From contig NZ_HF570108.1 of assembly GCF_000297395.2 (NCBI RefSeq), positions 2,956,106 to 3,020,105 of the forward strand: 64,000 nt of DNA. The letters run 5' to 3'. The position numbers and the translations under genes are program-made. Shown piece after piece: positions 43,548 through 52,459 of the stretch (the stretch's first letter is position 1; each line of letters starts with the position of its first letter). The stretch comes from Micromonospora lupini str. Lupac 08 (GTDB taxonomy: Bacteria; Actinomycetota; Actinomycetes; Mycobacteriales; Micromonosporaceae). Under the pieces are notes generated by a model. That model was not told the origin of the DNA. It made no database searches and saw nothing but the letters and a program-made list of their open reading frames with translations.

Positions 43548-44770
43548 ACCGCGCGATCCTGGTCATCTACCGGCCGGCGGCCGGCCGGTACGCGGCCCAG
43601 TTCCGCAGCGTGGTCGCCGCCGCCGCCGAGCGGGGCGTGGCCACCGTGGCGCTGCTGCCGACCGGGCAGCCGGCCGCCGAGGCCGCCGGCCTGCCCTGCT
43701 ACCACGCCGACCTCGACGACCGCGAGGCCGTCCGCTCGGTCGTCGCGACGATCCTCGCCGCGCATCCGGTGCAGCGCATCTTCCCGCTTTTCGAGGGTGA
43801 CGTGCTGACCGCCGCGCACTGCCGCCGCGACCACGGCATCCAGGGGCTCGACCCGGAGGAGGCCCTGACCTTCCGGGACAAGAACGTGATGCACCGCCGG
43901 GCCGTCGAGCTGGGCGTGCCGGTGGCCCGCTCGTGCCGCCCCGAGACGGTCGGGGCGGTCGCCGAGTTCGCCGCCGAGGTGGGCTGGCCGGTGGTGATCA
44001 AGCCGTACGCCGGCTGGGCCTGCGGCGACACCCACCGGGTGGACTCCGCCGAGGATCTGGCCCGGGTGTGGCCGTTGATCGCCGACGACCGGCACGACTA
44101 CCGGGTGGAGGAGTACGTCCGGGGCGCCGAGTACCACGTCGACTCCCTGCTGCGCGACGGCGAGGTCGTCTTCGAGCAGCTCTCCCGCTACACGTACTCC
44201 GTCCTGGAGTTCCGCGACGAGCCCGGCGGCACGGTCTCCCGCAAGCACGACCTGACCACGGCGGAGCGGCGCATCCTGGCCGCCAGCGCCACCGTGCTGC
44301 GCGGCTTCGGGATGCGTACCGGCGTGGCGCACGTGGAGTTCTTCCTCCGCGACGACGGCGAGGTGGTCTTCGGCGAGGCGGCCGCACGGGCCGGCGGCGG
44401 CTCGATCGTCCCCGCCATCCAGGCCGGCCGGGGGATCAACCTGGCGGGGGAGTGGTGCCGCCTGGAACTGGACCCGGAGCACGTGCCGGCGGCCACCCTC
44501 GGCCCGGAGATCGGCACCGAATACCTGTGCTCCGACCGGTACGGCCGGATCACCGCGATCACCACTGCCGACGAGCTGCGGGCGCTGGACGCGGTGCGCG
44601 ACGCGGACGTGTGGAAGGCCGTCGGGGACGTGCTCGCCGTGCCGACCGCCTCCAACGACGTGCTCGGCTGGTACGTCTGCGAGGGCCGGGACTTCGACGA
44701 CGTCCGCGCCCGGTTCAAGGTCATCCGGGACTCCTTCGAGGTGCGTACCGAGCCGGTGGGGCAGCAGTGA
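43544..44770 (+). CDS. ATP-grasp ligase (cluster B)
   Basis: A 408-residue ATP-grasp enzyme. N-terminal Rossmann-like lobe to about residue 105, then FRDKNVMHRRAVELGVPV (start of the ATP-grasp core), PVVIKPYAGWACGDTHRV near 150 (ATP Lys), VEEYVRGAEYHVDSLL near 190 and metal-binding VAHVEFFLRDDGEVVFGEAAARAGGG near 265. This is the biotin-carboxylase/BacD-like type that joins a carboxylate to an amine. It is the candidate dipeptide or amide ligase of the cluster. GTG 43544 overlaps the B3/B4 gene by 4 nt. Confidence 0.87.
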   Translation: MNRAILVIYRPAAGRYAAQFRSVVAAAAERGVATVALLPTGQPAAEAAGLPCYHADLDDREAVRSVVATILAAHPVQRIFPLFEGDVLTAAHCRRDHGIQGLDPEEALTFRDKNVMHRRAVELGVPVARSCRPETVGAVAEFAAEVGWPVVIKPYAGWACGDTHRVDSAEDLARVWPLIADDRHDYRVEEYVRGAEYHVDSLLRDGEVVFEQLSRYTYSVLEFRDEPGGTVSRKHDLTTAERRILAASATVLRGFGMRTGVAHVEFFLRDDGEVVFGEAAARAGGGSIVPAIQAGRGINLAGEWCRLELDPEHVPAATLGPEIGTEYLCSDRYGRITAITTADELRALDAVRDADVWKAVGDVLAVPTASNDVLGWYVCEGRDFDDVRARFKVIRDSFEVRTEPVGQQ

Positions 44771-45990
44771 TGTGGCTGACCCGGTTCCGTGCCCTGCCGC
44801 GCCCGCTGCGGATGCTTGTCTACGCCTCCTTCATCAACCGGGCCGGCATGTTCGTCTTCCCGCTGCTCGCGGTCTACCTCGTGCAGAGCCGGCACCTCAG
44901 CACCGGCGAGGCGGGCGTGCTGATCTCCGTCGGCAGCACCGGCCTGCTCGCCGGCAGCCTGCTCAGCGGCCCGGTCTGCGCCCGCGCCGGCCGACGCGCG
45001 GCGCTGGTGTCGAGCCTGCTGCTCAACGCGGCCGGTTACCTGGGTCTCGCCCTGGTCGACGGTCCCACCTGGACGTACGCGGTGCTGCTCTTCGTCGCGC
45101 TGGTCGGGATGGGGATGTTCTCCCCGGCGGCGAACACGCTCATCGCCGACCTGACCGAGCCCGGTGAGCGGCCCTTCGCGTACACGGTCAGCTATCTCGC
45201 CAACAACCTCGGCATGGGGGTCGGCCCGCTGCTCGGCGGGTTCGCGGCGGCCTTCTCCTACCAGCTGATGTTCGCCGGGAACATCCTGCTCGGCCTGCTC
45301 GCGGCGGTCACCATCCGGCTCTTCGTGCCGGCGGACACCAGGCGTGCCCCGACGGCGTCGACGACCGCGAGCACCGGGCGGGCCGGGCTACTGCGCGACA
45401 TCGACGTGGCGGTGCTGGTGCTCGTCTCGTTCTGCTACGTCGCGCCGCTCATCGGCCTGGAGTACACGCTGCCCCTCGCGGTCACCACGGTGCTGCACTC
45501 GTCGGTGGCGCTGGTCGGCGCGGTCTACACCATCAACAGCGTCGTCGTGGTCAGCGCGAGCCTGCTGATCGAGAAGCGGATCAAGGCGTACTCGACGCGG
45601 GTCCTGCTGATCGTGGCGGGCCTGCTCTGGTCGACCGGGATGGCCGTCCTGGTGTTCGCGTTCTCGCTGCCCGCCGTGCTGCTCTCCACAGTGGTCTGGA
45701 CCCTCGGCGAGATCATCGCGTCGGTGGTGGTGCCCACCTACATCGCCGATCACGTGGCGGAGCACCGGGTCAGCGGCTTCATGGCCCTGAACGCCTTCGT
45801 GCTCAGCTCCGCCCGGCTCGTCGTGCCGATGGGTCTCGGCTTCGTCTGGCAGACCCAGGGACACCACCCCGTCCTCCTGCTGCTCCTGCTGACCCCGGTG
45901 GTCGGCATGGTCGCGTTCGCAGTGCTGCGGATCCGACCGGCCGTCCGGCCCGCGCCGGCACTCGCCGAACCGGCCACCGCCAGTCCCTGA
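44770..45990 (+). CDS. MFS transporter 2 (cluster B)
   Basis: A 406-residue MFS protein with about 12 helices: [23 protein letters not shown] in helix 1, [21 protein letters not shown] near residue 75 (MFS loop), [26 protein letters not shown] near 137. It belongs to the MdtH/YitG-like efflux group, different from transporter 1. It overlaps the ATP-grasp stop by 1 nt, a ligase-exporter pairing also seen for BacD-BacE in bacilysin loci, so it is the likely product exporter and self-protection pump. Confidence 0.87.
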   Translation: MWLTRFRALPRPLRMLVYASFINRAGMFVFPLLAVYLVQSRHLSTGEAGVLISVGSTGLLAGSLLSGPVCARAGRRAALVSSLLLNAAGYLGLALVDGPTWTYAVLLFVALVGMGMFSPAANTLIADLTEPGERPFAYTVSYLANNLGMGVGPLLGGFAAAFSYQLMFAGNILLGLLAAVTIRLFVPADTRRAPTASTTASTGRAGLLRDIDVAVLVLVSFCYVAPLIGLEYTLPLAVTTVLHSSVALVGAVYTINSVVVVSASLLIEKRIKAYSTRVLLIVAGLLWSTGMAVLVFAFSLPAVLLSTVVWTLGEIIASVVVPTYIADHVAEHRVSGFMALNAFVLSSARLVVPMGLGFVWQTQGHHPVLLLLLLTPVVGMVAFAVLRIRPAVRPAPALAEPATASP

Positions 45991-46016
45991 CACCCCACCC
46001 CGCATCGGAAGAGGCC

Positions 46017-47321
46017 ATGACCGCGACGAAGTTCGTGCTGCCCGAGAGTGACATCCCGACGACCTGGTACAACGTGGTTCCCGACCTGCCCAAGGGACTG
46101 CCCCCGATGCTGCACCCCGGCACCCGGGAGCCCATCACCGCGGCGGACCTCGAACCGCTCTTCGCCACCGGCATGATCGAGCAGGAGTTCACCACCGAGC
46201 GGGACGTGGACATTCCCGGGCCGGTGCTCGACATCTACCGGCAGTGGCGGCCCAGCCCGCTCGTGCGCGCCCGTCGCCTGGAGCAGGCCCTGGACACGCC
46301 GGCCCGGATCTACTTCAAGTACGAGGGGGTCAGCCCGGCCGGCAGCCACAAGCCGAACACCGCCGTGCCGCAGGCGTACTACAGCAAGCTCGACGGCGTG
46401 CAGCGGCTGACCACCGAGACCGGCGCCGGCCAGTGGGGCAGTTCGCTCTCGATGGCCTGCGCGTACTTCGGCCTCGACTGCGAGGTCTTCATGGTGCGGA
46501 TCAGCTACGACCAGAAGCCGTACCGGCGAGGGCTGATGGAGACGTTCGGCGCGTCGGTCACCGCGAGCCCGAGCGACCGTACCGAGGCGGGCCGCGCGGC
46601 CCTCGCCGCCGACCCGGACTCCACCGGAAGTCTCGGCCTGGCCATCTCCGAGGCGGTGGAGGCGGCGATGTCCAGCGGCGGCGCCGCCAAGTACGCCCTC
46701 GGCTCGGTGCTCAACCTGGTGCTGATGCACCAGACGATCATCGGGCAGGAGGCGCTGCTCCAGCTCGCGATGGCCGACGACTACCCCGACATCGTGGTCG
46801 GCGCGGCCGGCGGTGGCTCCAACTTCGCCGGGCTGGCCCTGCCCTTCGTGCGACGCCAGTTGGGCGGCGGGCCGACGGTGCGGTTCATCGCGGCGGAACC
46901 GGCCTCCTGCCCGTCGCTGACCCAGGGCACCTACGACTACGACTTCGGCGACACCGCCGGGCTCACGCCGCTGGCCAAGATGCACACCCTGGGCCACGAC
47001 TTCCACCCGCCGGCGATCCACGCCGGTGGGCTGCGCTACCACGGCATGGCGCCGATCGTCAGCGCGCTGCGGGACATCGACCTCATCGAGGCGCGGGCGG
47101 TGCCGCAGACCGCCTGCTTCGAGGCGGGCGTGCTGTTCGCCCGCAGCGAGGGGATCGTGCCGGCGCCGGAGTCCACCCACGCCGTCCGGGTGGCGGTGGA
47201 CGAGGCGCTGCGCTGCCGGGAGACGGGCGAGTCGAAGGCGATCGTCTTCTCCCTGTCCGGGCACGGCCACTTCGACATGCAGGCCTACATCGACTACTTC
47301 GCCGGAAAACTGACGGACTGA
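46017..47321 (+). CDS. TrpB2-type tryptophan synthase beta-like PLP enzyme (cluster B)
   Basis: A 434-residue fold-II PLP enzyme of the TrpB2 subgroup: long N-terminus with [16 protein letters not shown] segment, [24 protein letters not shown] near residue 105 with the PLP Lys in [17 protein letters not shown] near 138 (catalytic Glu region), and [12 protein letters not shown] near 262 (phosphate loop). TrpB2 enzymes lack the usual alpha-subunit interface. It should form an aminoacrylate from serine and add a nucleophile. No trpA gene is present, so a non-indole nucleophile, or indole from elsewhere, is expected. Confidence 0.85.
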   Translation: MTATKFVLPESDIPTTWYNVVPDLPKGLPPMLHPGTREPITAADLEPLFATGMIEQEFTTERDVDIPGPVLDIYRQWRPSPLVRARRLEQALDTPARIYFKYEGVSPAGSHKPNTAVPQAYYSKLDGVQRLTTETGAGQWGSSLSMACAYFGLDCEVFMVRISYDQKPYRRGLMETFGASVTASPSDRTEAGRAALAADPDSTGSLGLAISEAVEAAMSSGGAAKYALGSVLNLVLMHQTIIGQEALLQLAMADDYPDIVVGAAGGGSNFAGLALPFVRRQLGGGPTVRFIAAEPASCPSLTQGTYDYDFGDTAGLTPLAKMHTLGHDFHPPAIHAGGLRYHGMAPIVSALRDIDLIEARAVPQTACFEAGVLFARSEGIVPAPESTHAVRVAVDEALRCRETGESKAIVFSLSGHGHFDMQAYIDYFAGKLTD

Positions 47322-47376
47322 CCTCGCCGGGGGTGGGCGCCGCCGCGGCGTCCACCCCTCGCGACGAGCACCGGGG

Positions 47377-48081
47377 GTGCCATTGCACAGCGAAGCAGCG
47401 ACCATCCTCGCCATCAACGGATCGGAACGGGCCGGTGGCAACACCGACCACGCCATCGCGTACGCGGGCAAGCTGATCGCCGAACGAGGCGCGATCCTGC
47501 GCACCATCGCGCTACGCGAGCACCGGATCTCGCCGTGCAGCCCGTGCGGCGACTGCAACAGCCGTACCCTGCCCTGCCAGGTGGACGACGACGTCCCCGC
47601 CCTGGTGGAGCAGATGGCCAGCGCCGACGGGCTGATCTACGCGGCTCCGGTGCACGGCTTCGGCCTCGCCCACCTCATGCAGGTCTTCATCGAGCGGGCG
47701 GGCGTCGGCTACCTGCGTTTCACCCGGCCGCTGGCCGACAAGGTCGGCGGCATCATCGTCACCGGGCGCCGCTACAGCGACTCCTCGGTGCACAACCAGA
47801 TCGTCAACAACCTGCTGCTCAACCGGATGATTCTGGTGGGCAGCGGCTTCCCCGTCCTGCTGCGCAACACCACCGGCGCTCCCGGCCTGACCGACGTCGA
47901 GGGCGTCGACGCGCTGGAGCGGATGGTGCACCGGATGCTCGACATGGTGCAGCTGCTCAAGCAGCACCAGCGGGTCGACGGTGGTCCGGTCCTCCCGCGC
48001 CGCGACCGCAACGAACGCGTTCCGCGGCCCCGCCGCGCCGAAACCGCCCACACCAGAGGAGATATCGAGAATGTCCACTGA
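47377..48081 (+). CDS. NAD(P)H-dependent FMN reductase/flavodoxin-fold protein (cluster B)
   Basis: A 234-residue flavodoxin-like protein. It has the FMN phosphate loop INGSERAGGNTDHAI near residue 13, a Cys-rich segment CSPCGDCNSRTLPCQVDDDV near 48 like iron-sulfur flavoproteins, and AAPVHGFGLAHLMQVFIERAG near 90. It reduces flavin or a quinone-like compound with NAD(P)H. In the cluster it may supply reduced flavin or reduce a dienone intermediate. GTG 47377 is used; TTG 47383, after GGGGG, is possible. Confidence 0.8.
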   Translation: MPLHSEAATILAINGSERAGGNTDHAIAYAGKLIAERGAILRTIALREHRISPCSPCGDCNSRTLPCQVDDDVPALVEQMASADGLIYAAPVHGFGLAHLMQVFIERAGVGYLRFTRPLADKVGGIIVTGRRYSDSSVHNQIVNNLLLNRMILVGSGFPVLLRNTTGAPGLTDVEGVDALERMVHRMLDMVQLLKQHQRVDGGPVLPRRDRNERVPRPRRAETAHTRGDIENVH

Positions 48082-48418
48082 GCAGGTCGCCGCCCCGGTC
48101 GGCATCGACTTCCCGGCCACCGAGTGGGAGAGGTGGGACAAGCCGGGCGCCGAGGGACGCGTCAAGATCTCGTACGTCGGGGGTCAGCGTCTCCGCCTGC
48201 TGGAGCTGCCGCCGGGCTTCGACGAGCACCACTGGTGCCTGCGCGGCCACACCGGCTACGTCCTGCAGGGCGAGTTCACCATCCACTTCCGGGACCGGTC
48301 GGTGCCGTGCCGCCCCGGCATGGGCTTCGTCATCCCCGACGACGAGGAGCACCGGTCCCAGGGCAGCGACGCCGAGCCCACTGTCGTGTTCGTGGTCGAC
48401 GAGGTCCCGCAGCCGTGA
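48071..48418 (+). CDS. Small cupin-domain protein (cluster B)
   Basis: A 115-residue single-domain cupin. Motif 1 reads GFDEHHWCLRGHTGYVLQGEF near residue 50 (His/Gln/Glu metal ligands) and motif 2 PGMGFVIPDDEEHR near 85. BacB of the bacilysin pathway is a bicupin isomerase; this protein is a single cupin, so equivalence is only by class. It may isomerise a dienone-type intermediate or bind metal. ATG 48071 has GAGGAG 9 nt upstream and overlaps the previous gene by 11 nt. Confidence 0.8.
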   Translation: MSTEQVAAPVGIDFPATEWERWDKPGAEGRVKISYVGGQRLRLLELPPGFDEHHWCLRGHTGYVLQGEFTIHFRDRSVPCRPGMGFVIPDDEEHRSQGSDAEPTVVFVVDEVPQP

Positions 48419-48780
48419 GCGACGAGCACCGGATCGCGCCGCCGGCCGGCTCCACGCCGGCCGGCGGTGTCGACGGCCCGGCCCGGATCGCCGAGCTGCG
48501 GGTCGCCATCGACGCGCTCGACCAGCAGATCGTCGCTCTGCTGGCCGAGCGCACCCGGGTGGTGCAGGAGCTGACCGCGCACAAGACCGACGAGGCGACG
48601 GTCCGGTCGCCCGAGCGGGCACGGCAGGTGCTCGGCCGGGTGCACGACCTGGCGTCCCGGCAGGGCATGCCGCCCGAGGTGGCGGTCGGCACCTACCGTG
48701 CGCTCATCGACGAGCTGACCCGGATGCAGCTCGAGATGCTGGCGGCCCGCCGCGCCGCCGCGTCACTGGCGGAGAAGTGA
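48415..48780 (+). CDS. AroQ-type chorismate mutase (cluster B)
   Basis: A 121-residue protein with a ~30-residue disordered leader and an all-helical AroQ domain. The active-site pattern is kept: Arg in ELRVAIDALD, Arg in LLAERTRVV, Lys in TAHKTDE, the Arg/Glu of RSPERARQVL and the Gln in TRMQLEML near residue 106. It should convert chorismate to prephenate, feeding the BacA-like enzyme. PchB-type isochorismate lyases share this fold, so action on ADIC or isochorismate is an alternative. GTG start overlaps the cupin stop; its own stop overlaps the UbiD start. Confidence 0.85.
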   Translation: MSDEHRIAPPAGSTPAGGVDGPARIAELRVAIDALDQQIVALLAERTRVVQELTAHKTDEATVRSPERARQVLGRVHDLASRQGMPPEVAVGTYRALIDELTRMQLEMLAARRAAASLAEK

Positions 48781-50240
48781 TGAGCCACCGCCCGCCCGTC
48801 GACCTGCGGCACGCCCTGGCCAGCCTCGACCCGCTACCGGGCGAGCTGGTCCGCGTCGCGACGGAGCTGCCCGCCCGCTACGGCGTCTCCGCCCACTACG
48901 CCCGCTGGGCCGGTGCGCCCGCCGCTCCGCCCACCGGCGCCGGCCCGGCGGTGCTCTTCGACCGGGTACGCCCCGACCACGGCCCGACCCGGGCGGTGCT
49001 GATGGGCCTCTACGGCACGCGCCGACGTGCCGCCGGCCTGCTCGGCTGCACGCCTGCCGAGCTGCCGCACCGGCTGCTCGACGCGGTTGCCGCCCCCCGT
49101 CCGCCGGTGCCCGCCCCCGACGCGTCCCGCTGGCCGCGCGAGACGTTGCCGGTGGATCTGACCGCGCTGCCGGTGCCGGTGCTCACCGACGAGGACGCCG
49201 GCCCCTACCTGACGCTCGGCGCGGTGCTCGCCACCGACCCGGACACCGGCGTCCGTAACCTGTCCGTGCACCGGATGTGCGTGCAGGGGCCCGACTCGTT
49301 GACCATCTGGATGGTGCCCGGCCGGGACCTGGAGCTCGCGTACCAGGCCGCCCTGCGCCGCGGGCGTCCGTTGCCTGTCGCGATCCACCTCGGCCTGAGC
49401 CCGGCGGTGCTGCTGTCCTCCTGCTGCCCGACCTCGTTGGTCCCGCCCGAGCTCGACGAGCTGGCGGTGGCCGGCGCGCTCGCCGGTCAGCCGGTCGAGC
49501 TGCTGCCCTGCGCCACGGTGGACGCCGAGTTCATCGCGCACGCCGAGTACGTCATCGAGGGCGAGTTGCGGGCCGACCGGGCGCCGGAGAGCGCACACGG
49601 CACGGTCGCCACGCCGGAGTTCCTCGGCTACCAGGGTCGGGCGCATCCCTCGTTGCCGCTGATCCGCATCACCGCGATCACCGCCCGGGAACGCCCGATC
49701 CTGCAGGCCGTCTCCGGGCCCGGACACGAGCAGTCGGTGCTGCTCGGCTTCGGGATGGAGGCCGCGGTGCTGGACCTGCTGCGCCGCCGGGGGACACCGG
49801 CCCTGGCGGCGCACTGCCACACCGCCGGCGGCGGCCAACTCATGGTGGTGCTCCAGTGGCCGGCCAAGCGCGGCCCGGAGGACGACCTCGCGGTACGCGC
49901 CGCCGCCGAGGCGGTGCTGGAGCAGTTCCGGATGGCCAAGCTGGTGCTGTGCGTGGGCGAGGACGTCGACATCGAGTCCGACCAGGACCTGTGGTGGGCG
50001 ATGGTCACCCGCTTCCAGGCCGACCAGGACCTGCTGGTGCTGCCGGACCGGGAGGGCTTCCCGCTCGACCCCAGCCAGCACACCGGCTACTCACCGTCGC
50101 TGTCGGCCGACGGGCGCACGGCGAAGGCGGTCTTCGACTGCACCGTCCCGTACGCCCAGCGCGCCCGGTTCCACCGGCCCCGCTTCACCGAGCCGTCACG
50201 TCCCGCACCGCGGCGGCCAGCAGCGCCACTCCCTCGGTGA
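48780..50240 (+). CDS. UbiD-family prenyl-FMN decarboxylase (cluster B)
   Basis: A 486-residue UbiD-family protein, full family length. Seen: VRNLSVHRMCVQG near residue 160 (metal/prFMN Asn-Arg region), HLGLSPAVLLSSC near 200, the ELP/Glu segment AEYVIEGEL near 255 with both catalytic-type glutamates, and LPLIRITAITARERPILQAV near 300. It should decarboxylate an aromatic or unsaturated acid using prenylated FMN. No UbiX prenyltransferase lies in the window, so the cofactor must come from elsewhere. The gene runs 56 nt into the convergent regulator. Confidence 0.87.
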   Translation: MSHRPPVDLRHALASLDPLPGELVRVATELPARYGVSAHYARWAGAPAAPPTGAGPAVLFDRVRPDHGPTRAVLMGLYGTRRRAAGLLGCTPAELPHRLLDAVAAPRPPVPAPDASRWPRETLPVDLTALPVPVLTDEDAGPYLTLGAVLATDPDTGVRNLSVHRMCVQGPDSLTIWMVPGRDLELAYQAALRRGRPLPVAIHLGLSPAVLLSSCCPTSLVPPELDELAVAGALAGQPVELLPCATVDAEFIAHAEYVIEGELRADRAPESAHGTVATPEFLGYQGRAHPSLPLIRITAITARERPILQAVSGPGHEQSVLLGFGMEAAVLDLLRRRGTPALAAHCHTAGGGQLMVVLQWPAKRGPEDDLAVRAAAEAVLEQFRMAKLVLCVGEDVDIESDQDLWWAMVTRFQADQDLLVLPDREGFPLDPSQHTGYSPSLSADGRTAKAVFDCTVPYAQRARFHRPRFTEPSRPAPRRPAAPLPR

Positions 50241-51696
50241 TCCGGGCGGCGGGCAGGGCCGCGTACCCGATCAGGAACGTCGGCTCGCTCGGCGGGCGGG
50301 TGACGAAGTAGCCCGACGCCGGGTAGACCCGGACGCCCCGCGCGGCGGCGGCGCGCACGATCTCGGCCTCGCCGACGTCGGGCGCGCCGCTCAGGGTCAC
50401 CAGCACGTGCAGCCCGGCGGCCGTGCCGGAGATCCGCACCCCCGCGCCGAAGTGCTCGTACAGCGCCTCCAGCAGTCGGGCGCGCCGCTGCCGGTAGAGG
50501 CGGTCCATCCGGCCGATGTGCCGGGCGTACGCGCCGGAGGAGATGAACTCGGCAAGCGCCTCCTGGGTCAGCGTCGGGGTCAGCCGGTCGGTGATCCACT
50601 TGACGCCCAGGAACGACCGGACGAGGTGTGGCGGCAACACCGCGTACCCGATGCGCAGCGAGGGGAAGAGGGTCTTGCTGAAGCTGCCGACGTAGACGAC
50701 GTCCGCGTCCTGCGGGTCGGCGGCCAGCGACGGCAACCGTTCCTGCGCGAACGTGAACTCGTTGTGGTAGTCGTCCTCCAGCACCGTGGCCCCGTGCTCG
50801 CGGGCCCAGCGCAGCAGCGCTCGCCGCCGCCTCTCGGACATGATGAACCCGGTCGGGAACTGGTGCGACGGGGTGACGTAGACCAGACGTACGCGGGCCG
50901 GGTCGAGGCCGTGCGCGCGGACCCGGCACTCGATCTCGTCGACCCGCAGACCCTCCTCGTCGACACCGACCGGCACCACGGCGGCCCGCGAGTAGCCGAA
51001 GATCTGCCGCAGTACGGTGTGGCTCGGGTCCTCGATGATCACCACGTCGTCGGGGCCGACGAGCAGCCGGACCAGGATGTCCATGGCCTGGGTGGCGCCG
51101 CTGGTCACCACCGTGTTCTCGCGGGTGGCGTCCAGCGCACGACTGCGCCGCAGCAGGGCGGTGATCTGGGCACGCAACGACACCGCGCCCTCGGCCGGCC
51201 CGTAGCCCAGGGCCACCGCGTCGGCCCGGCTCACCGCGTCGGCGAGCGACTGCCGCCACCGGGCCACCGGGAAGCTGGCCAGCGCCGGGGTGCCGTGCCG
51301 GAAGTCGTACGTCCCGTCCGGCCGGTGCATCGGCGCCGGCTCCCACGGCTTCCACAGCGGACTGCCGGCGTCGGTGGGCAGCGGGGGTTCGGGCCGCAGG
51401 TGCGCGCGGGCGGCGCGCGGGGTCGGTGCCGGCGCCTCGGTGAGGGCGGCGCTGACCCGCGTGCCGGAACCCCGCCGCGAGGTGAGCACCCCGTTGGCCC
51501 GCAGCAGCTCGTACGCCCGGGTCACCACCGTCCGGGAGACCCCGAGCTGGTGCGCCAGCTCGCGGCTGGGCGGCACCGCGTCGCCGGGGCGCAGTCGGCC
51601 GGCCCGCACGGACCCGCTGATCTGGTCGCAGAGCTGCTGCTGCAGGGGAACCGAACTGTCGCGGTCCAGCGTGACGAGGAGCTGGTCCGAACTCAC
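50185..51696 (-). CDS. MocR/PdxR-family transcriptional regulator 2 (right flank of cluster B)
   Basis: A 503-residue GntR/aminotransferase fusion. Winged helix near residues 10-85 (QQQLCDQISGSVRAGRLRPGDAVPPSRELAHQLGVSRTVVTRAYELLRANG), then an aminotransferase-like domain with PLP Lys in VGSFSKTLFPSLRIGYAVLP near residue 320. It is only distantly similar to regulator 1. It is convergent with the operon (56-nt overlap with UbiD), so transcription of one may interfere with the other. A GTG start is used. It could activate cluster B or sense an amino-acid intermediate. Confidence 0.87.
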   Translation of the reverse strand: MSSDQLLVTLDRDSSVPLQQQLCDQISGSVRAGRLRPGDAVPPSRELAHQLGVSRTVVTRAYELLRANGVLTSRRGSGTRVSAALTEAPAPTPRAARAHLRPEPPLPTDAGSPLWKPWEPAPMHRPDGTYDFRHGTPALASFPVARWRQSLADAVSRADAVALGYGPAEGAVSLRAQITALLRRSRALDATRENTVVTSGATQAMDILVRLLVGPDDVVIIEDPSHTVLRQIFGYSRAAVVPVGVDEEGLRVDEIECRVRAHGLDPARVRLVYVTPSHQFPTGFIMSERRRRALLRWAREHGATVLEDDYHNEFTFAQERLPSLAADPQDADVVYVGSFSKTLFPSLRIGYAVLPPHLVRSFLGVKWITDRLTPTLTQEALAEFISSGAYARHIGRMDRLYRQRRARLLEALYEHFGAGVRISGTAAGLHVLVTLSGAPDVGEAEIVRAAAARGVRVYPASGYFVTRPPSEPTFLIGYAALPAARITEGVALLAAAVRDVTAR

Positions 51697-51809
51697 CTGG
51701 ACATGCTCCCCCGCTCGACGCCGCCTGCGAGTCTAGTCGCGCCATCGCCGGCCGAGAGCCGATCCACGACCGACCACCGCCGGTTTCCGGCCGGCCGGTG
51801 CAGCGGTGC

Positions 51810-52304
51810 TCAGGCTGCCCGGGAGGACCGTCGGCGGACGGGACGGTCGGTCTGCACGAACGTCGACAGCCGGCCGTCGACGAGTCGACCGAGCACGTCC
51901 AGGAAGATCCGCCGGTCGCGCGACGGAACCGTGTCGAGGATGTCGCCCTGCAGCCGCGCGACGATCCGCCGCGCATCGGCGACCAGCCGCTCGCCGTCGG
52001 GCGTGACGGTGACGATGCGGGCACGTCGGTCGGTTGTCGACGTGCGGCGTTCGACCAGGCCGGCACGTTCGAGCTCGTCGAGTGTGACGACCATCGTCGT
52101 CTTGTCGATGCCGCACATGTCGCCGAGCTGGCTCTGGGTGAACTCGCCGGTGCAGCCGCGATCGAGCACGCAGTAGGCCCGCGTCGAGATACCCAGGCCG
52201 GAGAGGGCGGCGGCGTGTTCCTGAGCCAGCGCGTGAGTGGCCCAGGACATCAGGAACATCAGGTCGGGCGCCGCGCCATCGGGCCCGGAGGTGCCGGTCG
52301 TCAT
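51810..52304 (-). CDS. MarR-family transcriptional regulator
   Basis: A 164-residue MarR protein. The winged helix is ALSGLGISTRAYCVL to TQSQLGDMCGIDKTTMVVTLDELERAGLVERRTSTTDRRARIVTVTPDGERLV (residues ~30-100), with dimerisation helices at both ends. It is divergent from the DUF6069 membrane protein gene, with a palindrome in the gap, so it most likely represses that gene and itself. The last ~10 residues are Arg/Ser-rich. Confidence 0.9.
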   Translation of the reverse strand: MTTGTSGPDGAAPDLMFLMSWATHALAQEHAAALSGLGISTRAYCVLDRGCTGEFTQSQLGDMCGIDKTTMVVTLDELERAGLVERRTSTTDRRARIVTVTPDGERLVADARRIVARLQGDILDTVPSRDRRIFLDVLGRLVDGRLSTFVQTDRPVRRRSSRAA

Positions 52305-52321
52305 GGCGGCAGCCTAGCAAC

Positions 52322-52340
52322 TAGTTCGTGACCCGAACTA
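52322..52340. promoter_or_regulatory. MarR operator candidate
   Basis: TAGTTCG-TGACC-CGAACTA is a perfect 7+7 bp inverted repeat with a 5-nt spacer, 18 bp upstream of the MarR start and in the shared gap with the DUF6069 gene. Size and place match a typical MarR-family site. Further downstream, ATCGGAACC and GGTTCGAT (about 52399-52424) form a second imperfect inverted repeat in an AT-rich patch that may overlap the DUF6069 promoter. Confidence 0.65.
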
Positions 52341-52459
52341 TCTCAGAGCGGAGCATCTCTCCGCGCCTGACGGGAAGTTAAGAACGAGATAGTAAATATC
52401 GGAACCTTCTGCTACGGTTCGATCTCGACAACCCCGCCCCTCCACAGAGGAGTCACCTC

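Noticed and set aside
47377..48081. Flavodoxin-fold protein as the UbiX partner of UbiD
   Set aside because: It has an INGSERAGGNT flavin loop and a Cys-rich segment of FMN reductases/iron-sulfur flavoproteins, not UbiX features.
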